DNA of 64,000 nucleotides, from assembly GCF_018687785.1 (NCBI RefSeq), contig NZ_LTBL01000001.1:1169780-1233779 (forward strand), in the 5' to 3' direction. This DNA is from Methanovulcanius yangii (GTDB lineage Archaea > Halobacteriota > Methanomicrobia > Methanomicrobiales > Methanomicrobiaceae). Below are positions 54,436 through 62,227 of this stretch, piece after piece. The first letter of the stretch is position 1. Each line of letters starts with the position of its first letter. The notes under the pieces are model-generated. The model did no database searches. It was given only the letters and a program-made list of their open reading frames with translations, and was not told where the DNA came from. A program made the position numbers and the translations under genes.

Positions 54436-54732
54436 CTACAATTCTTCGTCTGGTTGTTTATCGGGAGCTTTAATGAATTGCAGAAACACTTCAAAAACCT
54501 CCTCACGGAACGACGGATCGTCTCGGACAAATTGGAGAAGTACTTCTCTTAAATCTGAGCGGTTGCAAACGATCTCTTCCTCCATTTCCGGGCTATAGTT
54601 TTTTTCGGCATACCCTCCCAACGCCTCCAGAACCACGTCGGTCCGGGTACATCCCCGATAATTAGCAATGCAATCAATCCTTTTGACGAGTTCATGTGGG
54701 GCTCTCACTCCCAATTGCGCCATCTCACTCAT
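54436..54732 (-). CDS. Ribbon-helix-helix regulator with helical C-terminal region
   Basis: A 98-residue protein. The first ~45 residues form an RHH DNA-binding domain (VRAPHELVKRIDCIANYRGCTRTDVVLEALGGYAEKN). The rest is acidic and helical (REVLLQFVRDDPSFREEVFEVFLQFI). A TTATTTAATAG box is about 25-35 bp before the ATG, so it probably has its own leaderless mRNA. GC-rich palindromes follow its stop (54379-54406). It is likely a transcription regulator of the element. Confidence 0.65.
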   Translation of the reverse strand: MSEMAQLGVRAPHELVKRIDCIANYRGCTRTDVVLEALGGYAEKNYSPEMEEEIVCNRSDLREVLLQFVRDDPSFREEVFEVFLQFIKAPDKQPDEEL

Positions 54733-54774
54733 ACGATTTTAACTGATGGCTATAGATCTATTAAATAACACCTC

Positions 54775-55017
54775 TCATATTCGCCCATCCTTCCATGCTT
54801 GGTATTCCTCTTCTGTCGGCTCGCGTCCGTGCCTTTCTCTGAACTTGGAAACCCACGAGCCCGAAGAACAGAGGGTTATTGTATACTTCTCCTGATCTCG
54901 CACAAATTGCGAGAACGGGCACTCCCGGAACTGAGGGCATTTTGTGGGGCATTCTCCTTCGTCCTGGAATACACAATCACGATCTAACCTCGGGCATGTG
55001 CATGTTTGGGGCCTCAT
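54775..55017 (-). CDS. Cys-rich small protein, putative zinc binding
   Basis: An 80-residue protein with a dense Cys cluster in its first 35 residues (CTCPRLDRDC, then CPTKCPQFRECP) and a charged C terminus (RERHGREPTEEEYQAWKDG). It probably binds zinc or an Fe-S cluster. The ATG at 55017 shares one base with the stop of the upstream HTH gene (TGATG) and has AGAGGGGG upstream, so the two are translationally coupled. Family not recognised. Confidence 0.6.
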   Translation of the reverse strand: MRPQTCTCPRLDRDCVFQDEGECPTKCPQFRECPFSQFVRDQEKYTITLCSSGSWVSKFRERHGREPTEEEYQAWKDGRI

Positions 55018-55187
55018 CAAACCCCCTCTTCCATGATGCGCTCCAGCTCGTCCCGCCGGATACGCCACGAGCGGGCGATCTTTATGGCCTTGATCTTGCC
55101 CTCGTTGATATAGCGCCGGACCGTCATGGGGGTTATACTCAGTATTTCGGCAATTTCATCAACAGTGTATATTTCCTTAAGTACCAT
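55017..55187 (-). CDS. Excisionase-like helix-turn-helix protein
   Basis: A 56-residue single-domain DNA-binding protein of the HTH_17/excisionase type. The whole protein reads as this domain: YTVDEIAEILSITPMTVRRYI is the recognition unit, followed by NEGKIKAIKIARSWRIRRDELERIM, the beta-wing typical of Xis and MerR-like HTH proteins. It is short enough to be missed by ORF callers. It may direct integrase toward excision, or regulate the operon. Confidence 0.8.
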   Translation of the reverse strand: MVLKEIYTVDEIAEILSITPMTVRRYINEGKIKAIKIARSWRIRRDELERIMEEGV

Positions 55188-55284
55188 TACCCGAAGTTAC
55201 ACGAACACCTAAAAAAAGATATTGATGATGTCTGAAATAGATGAAAGTTTTTGAAATTATCTCAAAGATAAGAAAAGAAAGAGT

Positions 55285-55503
55285 TTAAGTCCGGTTCCAG
55301 TTGGTACCAGCCCAAGGATCGAAAGAGGCATTGTCTACAATTTCCACCATTCCGCGCTCGATCATAATCCGCAGCGCGATCCCATCCACCGGATGCAGGT
55401 CGTCGTTCAGAACCTGATCGACCACGCACTGTGACGTCCGAAAAACCTCTATCTTTTCCTTGCTTGTCTGGGCAGACTCTGCCGAATGTGTTTGCGATGT
55501 CAT
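55285..55503 (-). CDS. Hypothetical 72-residue element protein
   Basis: A small acidic protein I do not recognise (starts MTSQTHSAESAQTSKEK, ends FDPWAGTNWNRT, with a helix around IALRIMIERGMVEIVDN). GGAGGGAAC precedes the ATG at 55503, which is preferred over a frame to 55644. A CTATATATATTTTC box near 55549-55562 serves as its promoter. Confidence 0.55.
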   Translation of the reverse strand: MTSQTHSAESAQTSKEKIEVFRTSQCVVDQVLNDDLHPVDGIALRIMIERGMVEIVDNASFDPWAGTNWNRT

Positions 55504-55547
55504 TTCAGTTCCCTCCGGCGTTTTGCCGATGAAAATGCCAACGCATA

Positions 55548-55562
55548 GAAAATATATATAGG
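55548..55562 (-). promoter_or_regulatory. TATA box within the element
   Basis: CTATATATATTTTC on the minus strand, about 50 bp before the ATG at 55503. It predicts a leader of about 27 bases containing GGAGGG. A second AT-rich stretch (55628-55645) lies further upstream. Confidence 0.5.
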
Positions 55563-55777
55563 TTTCTACAGAACATTCCCAAAATAGCCCATAGACATCG
55601 ATTAAATAACGTAAAACTGTAATACACATATAAATATATCTCAAAATACGTCAAAGCACACAGAAGCGATCTCAGCGCGTTTACGCACGGACCATAGAAA
55701 CGTATAGGCAAGGGGCCGATCGTGCGAGATTTCGACGATGTGGGGGCCCGGCGCCTATGAACATGGAAAAGATCGGA

Positions 55778-56350
55778 TCAGACTTCCCGAGACGGAGGGA
55801 AAAGCATCTGTATCCGTATGTGGTAGGGGTTTCCGCACTGGCAGCCGACCCGGGCGAACATGCCGGGGAACGCATGAGCACCAAATGTATGCAAACCCTC
55901 ACCCCGATAGTATTCCGGGCCGCATGGTTGCCCTCCAAGGGTCTGGAGATACGCAAACTCCTCCATGAGACCGACGATGCGTTCTTCTGCCTGCATGTAT
56001 TCCGTCCCGCAGTGCGGGCACTTGATCTTCGGCAGCTCTGCCTTTTGTGGAAGGCGTTTGAACCCCTTATCGCCGATGATGTCGATCACGAGGTCGCGGT
56101 CCTTGAACATCCGCCCGGCCCGTGCGAGGTGTGCAGCTCTCTTCGCGACCCTCTCCGCCTCCTTACGTTCTTGGCGTTCGATCTGTGCCTGGGCCCGCTG
56201 CTCTTCTTTCGCTCTTTCTTCGATACAGCGGTCTACATCGATACCGCTTTTCTTGAGAGCCGCAACGATCTCTTCGTTCGTGGGCTCCCTGCGTTTCTTC
56301 GGGGCATTCCCCCCGGCGAGTTTTGATGTGATGGATTCTGTAAGTGTCAT
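55778..56350 (-). CDS. Zinc-ribbon protein with coiled-coil region, unknown function
   Basis: A 190-residue protein. A basic, Glu/Arg-rich coiled coil (about residues 40-75, EERAKEEQRAQAQIERQERKE) precedes a CPHCGTEYM...CQCGNPYH zinc ribbon near the middle and end. It looks like a nucleic acid-binding protein of a virus or plasmid. AAGGAAACCAACATG is its start context, almost the same as that of the next upstream gene. Family not recognised. Confidence 0.6.
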   Translation of the reverse strand: MTLTESITSKLAGGNAPKKRREPTNEEIVAALKKSGIDVDRCIEERAKEEQRAQAQIERQERKEAERVAKRAAHLARAGRMFKDRDLVIDIIGDKGFKRLPQKAELPKIKCPHCGTEYMQAEERIVGLMEEFAYLQTLGGQPCGPEYYRGEGLHTFGAHAFPGMFARVGCQCGNPYHIRIQMLFPPSREV

Positions 56351-56443
56351 GTTGGTTTCCTTTGTGGTATCTTTATAAAGGGCGCCCCACTAAGTCCGAT
56401 ATAGTATTTAAATGTATCGGTTGGGCCCCATACTTTGGAACGT

Positions 56444-56833
56444 TCACCTGTACCGGATATCGAGGTCTTTGATCGGTACGGCATTTCGCCCCCCTTCAAG
56501 AGTCAGGGTTTTCAGAACGCGTCGAGGTATATGGAGTTCCCCATACAGAATATCGAGGCTTTTTTTCTGCGACTGCCTGCTCTCTTTTTCAAGGGATGTG
56601 AGTTTCTTTTTGAGTGTTTCCTGTTCCTTTTGGAGTTCTGCCTGTTGTTTCTTGAGATTGTCAATGCGCATCTGATAACGCTGCATACGCAATACCTCGA
56701 CGGCTGCTTGTCTTCGCTGTTCGTCGGTCATTTCTTTTCCCTTGGTGCATTTCGGAGCAAAGAGGGATCTGCCCGGACCGATCCTCATGTTCTCCATTGT
56801 CCTGGTGATTGTTTTTCGTTCTGATGAAGTCAT
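56444..56833 (-). CDS. Coiled-coil protein, unknown function
   Basis: A 129-residue, strongly charged protein with a long coiled coil in the middle (RIDNLKKQQAELQKEQETLKKKLTSLEKESRQSQKKS) and a hydrophobic-basic C terminus (IPRRVLKTLTLEGGRNAVPIKDLDIRYR). The start context AAGGAACCAACATGACT matches that of the neighbouring zinc-ribbon gene, so the two probably share translation signals. It lies beside the repeat field and may belong to the replication module. Confidence 0.55.
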   Translation of the reverse strand: MTSSERKTITRTMENMRIGPGRSLFAPKCTKGKEMTDEQRRQAAVEVLRMQRYQMRIDNLKKQQAELQKEQETLKKKLTSLEKESRQSQKKSLDILYGELHIPRRVLKTLTLEGGRNAVPIKDLDIRYR

Positions 56834-56977
56834 GTTGGTTCCTTGCGGATTGGTGTGTCCCCCTCCCCGGCCCCGCCAACCGGATCATCGGGGGCGCTCT
56901 GTGGTCGTTACTGGTTGCGAGGGGTGTCACGGGCGGTCGTGGCCTTGGAACCCCGTGATCCGCGGCCCGTGTTCCCA

Positions 56978-57299
56978 TGAACCCATACAAACCCACCCGA
57001 ACCCGAAGTGGGAAAAGAACGATATGAGCACAAATCACAAATCCGATTGAAAATTTCAATTTGTTTGGTTTGGGATATCTTCCTGAACCCATTTCCTGAA
57101 CCCGCACAGGAACAAACGGAAGAGTGTTCGTGATATCGGTTCCCTGCCTTTGGGTTTCGGATCTTGGTTCTTGAAGAATAATAATATAATAAATTATTAT
57201 ATTCTACTATTATTCTCAGGTCTTTTGGCAAATGAAGCTCATTCCTTCGTGAACCCATTGTGGGTTCATTTCGGGAACATCTCGGGTTCATCGGGTTCA
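56978..57299. repeat. Iteron-like field of TGAACCC repeats, candidate replication origin
   Basis: The 7-mer TGAACCC (or its complement GGGTTCA) occurs at 56978, 57085, 57098, 57250, 57262, 57284 and 57293, with CGAACCC at 56998. Two copies form a palindrome TGAACCCATTGTGGGTTCA (57250-57268), and two are 13 bp apart as TTCCTGAACCC. An A/T-only stretch follows at 57171-57214. The field is the only gap over 300 bp inside the element (56834-57299) and abuts the P-loop ATPase gene, as plasmid origins do. Confidence 0.55.
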
Positions 57300-58757
57300 T
57301 CAACAACCCTCCTCCGGAACATACTCCGGATCGCGTTTCCAGGCCTCTTCATCGAAGCTGTAAAACCCGGCGTATTGGCTGATGTTGGGGGTCGCATGGA
57401 TTACAATCACGTTCTGTTGCCTGTGAACGGTCTCCCCCTTCTTGTTGTATGTGGTTACAACATCCTTTCGGGGTGTGGCCCCGGGAATTTTTCCCACGAT
57501 CCCGCCATCACTCTGGCCCCGATCGGTCCGTCCATAGAGCAGCCGGCGGACGTTTGTCCGGGTAGCGGTTCGTTTCGTTCCTTCCTTTGAATACCCTTCA
57601 ATGATCTCGTCTTCAGGAACCTCACCACCACGATCGGCGATGAACTGCCATAGCGCACGCTCCTCCTTGGTGAGCCCGAGTTTCCGGGTATCTTCGTTCG
57701 TTTTAAACAACGTTGCTGCGGTCAGCATGTCCTCGACCGCGGCAGTCAGCGTAACCACGCCGTTCTCGTCGGGGTCTGTCTGTTCGCGTTGCATAAACCG
57801 AAGCGCCGCAACAGCCGCGATAAAATCAACAAAGTAACGCATGATCCGGCGGTTGCTTTTGTCCTCAAAAGTAACATACGCGAAGAATGGCATCCGGACC
57901 CGGAAGAGGTGTTTTTTTACTTCGCGAATGATGGCCCGACAGACAAGCACGTCCTGGCTAAGCGGATAGTCCGGTTCACCATTTACCGCTTTCTTCTTCA
58001 TGAACTCTTCATATTTCGCATCCAATAGGGGGCCGGTTTCAATGCCAATTTTATACTGCCTGTCATTCAGCTGATCGTCGCCCTGGTCCCCCAAAGAGGT
58101 GTATAAGAACATCATCCGCGGGGGGATGGTACGCACGTTTTGTTGGAGCTTGCTATCTACGGTCCGATATTCGGTCTCATCCTGGAAAGATGACATGCAG
58201 CGCTTGACAAGGTCGGTCATTTCCGGGGTCAGGGTGGTGTCGTCGCTGAAGAGAATCATGCCCGCTTCTAGTTTACCATAGAACAGGGCCTTGTTGCTGA
58301 ATGAAGAGGTGATCAAATACTCCTCCGGACACAAGTGCACGGCTGCCTTTACTGCTGCGGTCTTCCCGGCCCCCTTGGCCCCTGTTAAGGCTGGTTGCAC
58401 GCCTTGGGTCGTCACACAACTCTGGGCCCCAATTGCTACCGCTATGATGTCAAGAACAGCCGTGTCCTCGCTGTGGAGCGTCTTAAATGTCTGCCTGAGA
58501 AATGCGAGGGGGTCGCCATTCTCCAGAATGTATTTGGCACGGGCCGGGGGGTAATCGGGCGAACGCATCACCTCATCATATGCGGCGGCAACGTCCTCTT
58601 CCCCATAATGGTTGGAATGGAGCTCGGCAAGGTCGGCGATTATACGATCACCAGCATGTCCTTCGTCTATCCTCTCCTTGATGTGCTCCCGAAGGCGCAT
58701 GGCCCGATCATCTAAAGGGTTGGAGGCGGGGGCGGCCACGCCCGTGGCGCTGCTCAT
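57300..58757 (-). CDS. P-loop ATPase, probable replication or helicase protein of the element
   Basis: A 485-residue ATPase. Walker A is GAKGAGKT (126-133), Walker B is ILFSDD (168-173), and the intervening ITSSFSNKALFYGKLE fits an AAA+ or SF3-like core. The C-terminal 150 residues contain RTATRTNVRRLLYGRTDRG, probably a DNA-binding winged helix. It lies next to the iteron-like field, so initiation of replication is a reasonable role, but no close family can be named. It overlaps the upstream gene by four bases (ATGA), with GGAGG upstream. Confidence 0.65.
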   Translation of the reverse strand: MSSATGVAAPASNPLDDRAMRLREHIKERIDEGHAGDRIIADLAELHSNHYGEEDVAAAYDEVMRSPDYPPARAKYILENGDPLAFLRQTFKTLHSEDTAVLDIIAVAIGAQSCVTTQGVQPALTGAKGAGKTAAVKAAVHLCPEEYLITSSFSNKALFYGKLEAGMILFSDDTTLTPEMTDLVKRCMSSFQDETEYRTVDSKLQQNVRTIPPRMMFLYTSLGDQGDDQLNDRQYKIGIETGPLLDAKYEEFMKKKAVNGEPDYPLSQDVLVCRAIIREVKKHLFRVRMPFFAYVTFEDKSNRRIMRYFVDFIAAVAALRFMQREQTDPDENGVVTLTAAVEDMLTAATLFKTNEDTRKLGLTKEERALWQFIADRGGEVPEDEIIEGYSKEGTKRTATRTNVRRLLYGRTDRGQSDGGIVGKIPGATPRKDVVTTYNKKGETVHRQQNVIVIHATPNISQYAGFYSFDEEAWKRDPEYVPEEGC

Positions 58758-59128
58758 ACCCGGGGGCCTCCCTGTTCATGTTTTATCTGTGCTTTTCGAA
58801 GGGCAAGTCTAAGCGCCCACGGTACCCCACAGACGACGCCGGGATCGATATTCCCCGCCAGAAATATAGAGACCCGTTGACCACCCCCCATGGGCAGAAG
58901 GCTTGGAAGAACACAATCGCGGGTATCCCGTATCCCAAATGGGGGGTAATACCATGTGAAACTGCAATTCTGAGCGTCCCATACATATATTCTCTGGCTA
59001 CTGCCATCCCACAGGCCAGGAATAAGGGATATACCTTTTTCTCTGTATCCGCCAGGCGACCAAAAGCGCAGCACCTCTTCGTGGAATGCTGAATATGTAT
59101 CCTCGGGAGGGCTCTGCGGGGATGCCAT
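58754..59128 (-). CDS. Hypothetical 124-residue element protein
   Basis: An unrecognised protein rich in Trp, Gly and Tyr (SLIPGLWDGSSQRIYVWDAQNCSFTWYYPP), ending in a helix LRLALRKAQIKHEQ. It reads like a small alpha/beta fold. GGAGGGGGT precedes the ATG, and its stop overlaps the ATPase start (ATGA), so they are co-translated. It may be an accessory factor of the ATPase. Confidence 0.55.
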   Translation of the reverse strand: MASPQSPPEDTYSAFHEEVLRFWSPGGYREKGISLIPGLWDGSSQRIYVWDAQNCSFTWYYPPFGIRDTRDCVLPSLLPMGGGQRVSIFLAGNIDPGVVCGVPWALRLALRKAQIKHEQGGPRV

Positions 59129-59130
59129 TT

Positions 59131-59247
59131 TTACCCCCTCCGGTTGGTGGTCTTGCTAACGGCGGAACGCCCCGGAGCATCGACAACGGTCACCGGGCCC
59201 CGGATTTCCTCTAACGATGTCCTTATATGGGTGAAACTCAGAAACAA
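59131..59247 (-). CDS. Candidate 38-residue small protein (doubtful)
   Basis: A short frame starting TTG and reading MFLSFTHIRTSLEEIRGP then VTVVDAPGRSAVSKTTNRRG. It ends 3 bp before the next gene, within the latter's ribosome-binding site, which fits a coupled upstream gene. There is no recognisable family, and the non-AUG start makes it uncertain. Confidence 0.28.
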   Translation of the reverse strand: MFLSFTHIRTSLEEIRGPVTVVDAPGRSAVSKTTNRRG

Positions 59248-59350
59248 GAGTGAACACCCCGTGCGAATTTAGGACATTTGCGGTTTGTTCGATTTACTAT
59301 GTGAGCCGCTTGAGATGTTCCCGCATCTCGGGCGGCCTTCCTATCGGGAA

Positions 59351-59518
59351 TCATTCGCAAGTCGCCTCTGCTTTTTCGGTCTCGCTTCTATCGTTGACAC
59401 CCAACGCAACTATTAACAGGTTGTTTACGATTGATGATCGGCTCGTCAGCCCCCTCACTTCGTCTAAGGCGTTGAGCGTCTTGTGATCGATGGAAACGTT
59501 CATTCTCGCTTTTTTCAT
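59351..59518 (-). CDS. Ribbon-helix-helix protein (55 residues)
   Basis: A 55-residue Arc/MetJ-type DNA-binding protein: KKARMNVSIDHKTLNALDEVRG then RSSIVNNLLIVALGVN. It is a paralogue of the 55-residue RHH protein at 61857-62024, sharing LxALDE(V/A)xGxxSRS and the same length. GAGGG precedes the ATG at 59518. The promoter region 59555-59670 has two TATA-like boxes and AATGTT/AACATT inverted motifs that could be its operators. Confidence 0.7.
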   Translation of the reverse strand: MKKARMNVSIDHKTLNALDEVRGLTSRSSIVNNLLIVALGVNDRSETEKAEATCE

Positions 59519-59732
59519 TTTTTCCCTCTTTCGGTTGTTGTCTTGTAGCCCCATTACAGATACAATATGTGCACAACATTACACACGGCGGGCCCCGGCC
59601 CAACGGCGTGGCCACTTTCTCATTGTATATAATGTTTGTCCGTAATGCTTATATAACATTTTAGGTTTTCGGGTTTTGTGGGGACATCGAAGAATCGCAC
59701 TCCCTTTTCGAGTCTTCGTCCAGGGGGGAGTG

Positions 59733-61565
59733 TCAATGCGACACCCCCGCTCTGAACCGCTGTTGTCTCTGAGCCGACCCGATTTCGGTCATGAGCTTGT
59801 CGATGTCATCCGGCGAGGATATCGTCGGGTTCACGATCGTGATAGACTGATCTACCGTGCCACCAGCGGCGCCACTGGAAGCCGCAGGGGCCGGAGTTGG
59901 CGTGACGGTGTTCTGGTCGAAGATCAACTCGCCGATGGCCCCAAAACCCGATAGTATCGCAGACGCAGGACTCTTGCCGGTGAGGATACCATCGACAAGG
60001 GCGTCCATCATCAGCGACCCGGCGTTCGCGAGCCAGTCGATGGCACCGAGGATTATGTTCTTTATCGAATCGAAAACTCCCGTTACGGTCTCAGCGATCT
60101 GCTCCCAGTTTTTGAATGCGTAGATCACCCATCCAATCGGGCCGAGGAGGAGGAGGAGGTTATCGCCGAATCCGAGGATGCCCCCTTCGCCGTCTCCCTT
60201 CAGCCAATCGACGAATCCCATGATCCGGGCCTTCACCCAATCAACCGCCTTCGAGACGACTCCAAACTTTTTCTCAAGGGCGTAAAGACCGAGACCGAGT
60301 GCGACGATGCCTGCGATGATAAGAACGACGGGGTTCGCTGCAAGGGTCATGAGGGCCCCACCCAAACTCGGAATTGACGTGGTACTCAAAAGCATCATCA
60401 GCGGCCCCAGGGGTGCGAGCCCCTGCGCTCCGAATATCCCAAGGCCTGCCACCGTCTGGAGTGGGGCCGGAAGTCCTGCCAAACCGTCAGCGAAAATACC
60501 AACTGCCCCGGCGGCCGCCGCTGTTGCGGGAGCCATCCCTTCGCCGAGTGCGATCTTCGCCGCATTCATTTTGTTCTCGGCGATCTCGGTCTTCGAGGCG
60601 GTCGTGTCGAGTTGGGCCTGTAAAGCGCTCTGAACTGCCCCACTCTCTCCGACAGCGGATGCGTAATCATCCAGCTCGTCGGACTGTCGGGACAGGGACA
60701 TGGCAGCCCGCACCCCATACGCCCCGAAGATATCCTGCATGATGGACATCTGCTCAACGTTGCCTCCCGCGTCATCAAGAGCATCACCTAACCCGGCGAG
60801 GACGGATTCCATCCCGATAAAATTGCCCTGTGCGTCTTTTACAGCGATGCCAAGATCTGCCAGTTTGCTCTGCTTCGTCTCATCAGCGAGAGACATGAGC
60901 ATGGTCTTCATCGCCGTGCCCGCCTCTTCCGAGCTCGTGAAGTCCTTCTTCAGCATACCGTTCATCGCGGCGAGCTCTTCGAATGAGATTCCCAATGTTG
61001 ACGCGACACCGATGTTTTTGGAGAGTTCCTGCTGGAGTTCTGGTAACGTGGTTTTGAAGTCCTGCACAGTCCCGATCAACACATCAGTAATGTGGCTAGC
61101 GTCGCCAGCTCTATCCCCGTAGACATCAAGCACCATCGTCGTCGCATCGACTGCCTCTGCCATGTCAAGGTTGCCAGCGACCGCCATGTCTGCGATGGCC
61201 GGGATGCCTGCGATAGCTTCCTCGGCGGAGTAGCCCGCCGAGCGCATCATGTAAAAGCCCTCGGCCACTTCATCGGCAGATATCGGGAGCTGTTTGGAGA
61301 TCGATATGGCCGCATCTTCCATGGCTTCCATCTGTTCGACGGTGACGCCACCCAGACTCTTCACCTGCGCCATCGCAGTGTCAAAGTCCATGAACGTGGA
61401 ATTTATGTCGGACACCATCGCAGCGGCAGCGATACCGACGCCGGTCATCGCGGCACCGATGGCAAGAGCGTTCTTGTTGATCCCTCTGGTAGCCTTGTCC
61501 ATTTGTGTGGAGAGGTTATTCTTCAGGCCGAGAACGACCATGAGCTCTTTTATTACCTGCGTCAC
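59733..61565 (-). CDS. Phage tail tape-measure protein
   Basis: A 610-residue protein with the tape-measure (TP901-type) domain in its N-terminal ~350 residues: TQMDKATRGINKNALAIG, FDTAMAQVKSLGGVTVEQMEAMEDAAISIS and MRSAGYSAEEAIAGIPAI are characteristic. A hydrophobic stretch with membrane helices lies around residues 400-470 (VVLIIAGIVALGLGLY). Tape-measure proteins set phage tail length. It starts with GTG overlapping the upstream stop (GTGA). No tail tube, sheath, baseplate or capsid gene is present in the element. Confidence 0.85.
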   Translation of the reverse strand: MTQVIKELMVVLGLKNNLSTQMDKATRGINKNALAIGAAMTGVGIAAAAMVSDINSTFMDFDTAMAQVKSLGGVTVEQMEAMEDAAISISKQLPISADEVAEGFYMMRSAGYSAEEAIAGIPAIADMAVAGNLDMAEAVDATTMVLDVYGDRAGDASHITDVLIGTVQDFKTTLPELQQELSKNIGVASTLGISFEELAAMNGMLKKDFTSSEEAGTAMKTMLMSLADETKQSKLADLGIAVKDAQGNFIGMESVLAGLGDALDDAGGNVEQMSIMQDIFGAYGVRAAMSLSRQSDELDDYASAVGESGAVQSALQAQLDTTASKTEIAENKMNAAKIALGEGMAPATAAAAGAVGIFADGLAGLPAPLQTVAGLGIFGAQGLAPLGPLMMLLSTTSIPSLGGALMTLAANPVVLIIAGIVALGLGLYALEKKFGVVSKAVDWVKARIMGFVDWLKGDGEGGILGFGDNLLLLLGPIGWVIYAFKNWEQIAETVTGVFDSIKNIILGAIDWLANAGSLMMDALVDGILTGKSPASAILSGFGAIGELIFDQNTVTPTPAPAASSGAAGGTVDQSITIVNPTISSPDDIDKLMTEIGSAQRQQRFRAGVSH

Positions 61566-61843
61566 GCGGAAACCCCCCACGAGCAGCCGGTCGGCTCGAC
61601 AGGCGTGTCGTCGATAAGGATGAGGTCGCCCTCGTCGATTAGGAGTTGGGCAAAACGCCTATGGAGTGGAGAGATTCGGTTAAACGATGTCTTTGTTATT
61701 GTGGGGATTCCATCAACCGAAACCTTATGTACAGAAGAGATACCAGTATCTATCAGACATAAGCCCCCTTTATGGGTTGGATTATGTTTGCAGTGTGTGC
61801 GGAAACGGGCCACTTCGCGCCAACGGGGAGCCCCTTTCCGCAT
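61562..61843 (-). CDS. Hypothetical 93-residue element protein
   Basis: An unrecognised protein with two Cys and several His near its start (THCKHNPTHKGGLC) that might bind a metal, then a beta-rich part (GDLILIDDTPVEPTGCSWG). AAAGGAA precedes the ATG, and its stop overlaps the tape-measure start (GTGA), so the two are co-translated. A structural or chaperone role with the tape measure is possible but not shown. Confidence 0.55.
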   Translation of the reverse strand: MRKGAPRWREVARFRTHCKHNPTHKGGLCLIDTGISSVHKVSVDGIPTITKTSFNRISPLHRRFAQLLIDEGDLILIDDTPVEPTGCSWGVSA

Positions 61844-61856
61844 TTCCTTTGATCCT

Positions 61857-62024
61857 TCAACACAGGCAGGAGGCCCCCTCGTCTTTTCGTCCGTTGTCCC
61901 GCGAGACCGCTAGGGCCAGATCAAGGATGTGCCCAACGACCGCAGATCTCGATGCAATACCCTTTGCTTCATCAAGCGCCTGAAGGGTCTCAGGTTCGAG
62001 TGTTATGGTCACACGACGTTTCAT
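61857..62024 (-). CDS. Ribbon-helix-helix protein (55 residues), paralogue of the one at 59351
   Basis: A 55-residue RHH protein: MKRRVTITLEPETLQALDEAKG, then SRSAVVGHILDLALAV. Close to the other 55-residue copy in length and core residues. GAGGAAAG precedes the ATG at 62024. Two 20-bp direct repeats lie just upstream, next to its TATA box, making it a good candidate for autoregulation. It lies directly after the integrase gene. Confidence 0.72.
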   Translation of the reverse strand: MKRRVTITLEPETLQALDEAKGIASRSAVVGHILDLALAVSRDNGRKDEGASCLC

Positions 62025-62071
62025 GTGCTTTCCTCTATTACCGTATTCGAGGCCTCGGTTTATTAGCATTC

Positions 62072-62120
62072 GAGCTCTTACTCCTCATACGGTCAGAGGC
62101 GAGCCCTTACCCCTCATACG
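62072..62120. promoter_or_regulatory. Two 20-bp direct repeats upstream of the RHH gene, candidate operators
   Basis: GAGCTCTTACTCCTCATACG (62072-62091) and GAGCCCTTACCCCTCATACG (62101-62120) differ at two positions and are 29 bp apart. On the minus strand they sit just after the TATATATAC box (62124-62134), over the expected transcript start and the first transcribed bases. RHH proteins often bind such tandem repeats. Confidence 0.6.
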
Positions 62121-62227
62121 ATAGTTGTATATATACATTTGCGTTACATTAATATAATACTTTATGCTGAGGAGACCACAATCTAAATGTGATTATGGCG
62201 TATTTTTAAAAAAGAGGGTTGCAAAAG

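Noticed and set aside
54405-54440. A tRNA-like T-arm (TTTGAAT) near the left boundary, considered as an attachment tRNA
   Set aside because: The flanking bases do not pair into a T stem and no acceptor or anticodon arm can be drawn.
54291-54530. A 79-codon minus-strand frame at the left edge of the element
   Set aside because: It overlaps the RHH gene, has no start signal and is Arg- and Pro-rich; no support.
56908-57306. A 132-codon minus-strand frame across the repeat field
   Set aside because: Its codons read through the TGAACCC repeats and the A/T-only tract, giving low-complexity sequence (runs of Asn, Tyr and Ser), and no ribosome-binding site is seen; better explained as a repeat field.
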